Source: Ryuthela nishihirai (lineage: Eukaryota; Arthropoda; Arachnida; Araneae; Heptathelidae). From it: a stretch of DNA of 64,000 bases. The position numbers and the translations under genes are program-made. The number at the start of each line of letters is the position of its first letter. Positions within the stretch are counted from its first letter, which is position 1. The DNA is taken from positions 38,720,307 through 38,784,306 of the forward strand of contig JAWZYU010000020.1 of assembly GCA_038380435.1 (NCBI GenBank), given 5' to 3'. The notes beneath the pieces were generated by a model. It searched no databases, was not told the DNA's origin, and saw nothing but the letters and a program-made list of their open reading frames with translations. Below are positions 63,765-64,000 of the stretch, piece after piece.

Positions 63765-64000
63765 AGATGGAGGTGGCTCAGTCGGTAGCGTGCCTGGTTC
63801 GTAATCTGCAGTTACCACATTCGAGTTTCACCTTGGTAACCGTTTGTAGTTTTCTCCACAAAACTTCGCGCCTTGTCTTCTTTCTGTAGGGGACACTAAT
63901 GGGCTTGAAAAGGCCACCGTTCGTGCACGGGACATTAAGCAGTAGCCCCCTGGGCGAAAGAGAAGCATATCCTGTGCACTGTAAAAATAGCCGTGCACAG
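63765..64000 (+). mobile_element. SINE-A, cut by the window end
   Basis: Head GGAGGTGGCTCAGTCGGTAG, a decayed B box (CATTCGAGTTTCACC) and body to GTGCACAG at the window edge. It begins directly after CCCGTCAAGGTC of an older minus-strand SINE-A. Confidence 0.85.

Overview
This looks like repeat-dense intergenic or intronic DNA from an arthropod, most likely a chelicerate such as a spider. The evidence is indirect: an AT-rich background, two families of tRNA-derived SINEs in dozens of copies, Jockey/CR1-type non-LTR retrotransposons, IS630/Tc1-mariner transposases of types common in arthropods, hAT-type MITEs with 8-bp duplications, and many minisatellites. Nothing looks prokaryotic, and I found no intact host protein-coding gene. 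The nearest candidates are a THAP-type zinc-finger first exon with one frameshift and a perfect splice donor (3991-4133, minus) and a broken two-part gene of an unidentified family (17.9-18.35 kb). Most open frames come from SINE antisense strands or satellites.

Two SINE families dominate. SINE-A (about 386 bp full length) has a tRNA-like head, a body containing the motifs GGATGGGACGTTAAGCCG and GTGCACGTTAAAGAAC, and a tail ending near TAAAACAACCC. SINE-B (about 205 bp) has a tRNA-like head with TGGCCGAGTGGTTAG and a tail of GCTTGAGGGGG plus (TATT)n. Many copies have clear 9-14 bp target-site duplications (TSDs). Many SINE-A copies sit inside older SINE-A copies in the opposite orientation.

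Layout. 0-5 kb: a hAT MITE, SINE-B, a palindromic Tc1/mariner-type MITE, a broken LINE (LINE-A) and the THAP-like exon. 5-15 kb: SINE-A insertions, several nested, and a TIR element at 10.7-11.3 kb. 15-26 kb: a minisatellite with TGACGTCA in most units, the unidentified gene remnant, more MITEs and SINEs, and a 44-bp purine minisatellite. 26.6-33 kb: LINE-C split by a hAT MITE, then a 4.9-kb mariner-like element (MLE-A) with 96-bp terminal inverted repeats that contains a Jockey LINE (LINE-B), two SINE-A copies and a fragment of another repeat (RepC). 33-42 kb: a foldback element, SINEs, a SINE-A flanked by a 101-bp direct duplication, a tRNA-like inverted pair and RepC. 42-46 kb: satellites and a mariner transposase fragment. 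49.1-51.5 kb: a second mariner-like element (MLE-B) whose transposase gene carries 24 tandem 36-bp (12-codon) units between its DNA-binding regions. 51.6-58.4 kb: a three-unit repeat split by a hAT MITE, a satellite with 308-bp and 225-bp block duplications, another hAT MITE, and a TA-flanked CCGTATTT element containing a fourth MITE-1. 60.4-62.3 kb: a 23-bp satellite. 62.9-64 kb: nested SINE-A copies, the last running off the window.

The elements record a history of nested insertion. The most distinctive features are the in-frame minisatellite inside the MLE-B transposase, the 101-bp duplication around one SINE-A, and the repeated insertion of SINE-A into SINE-A.
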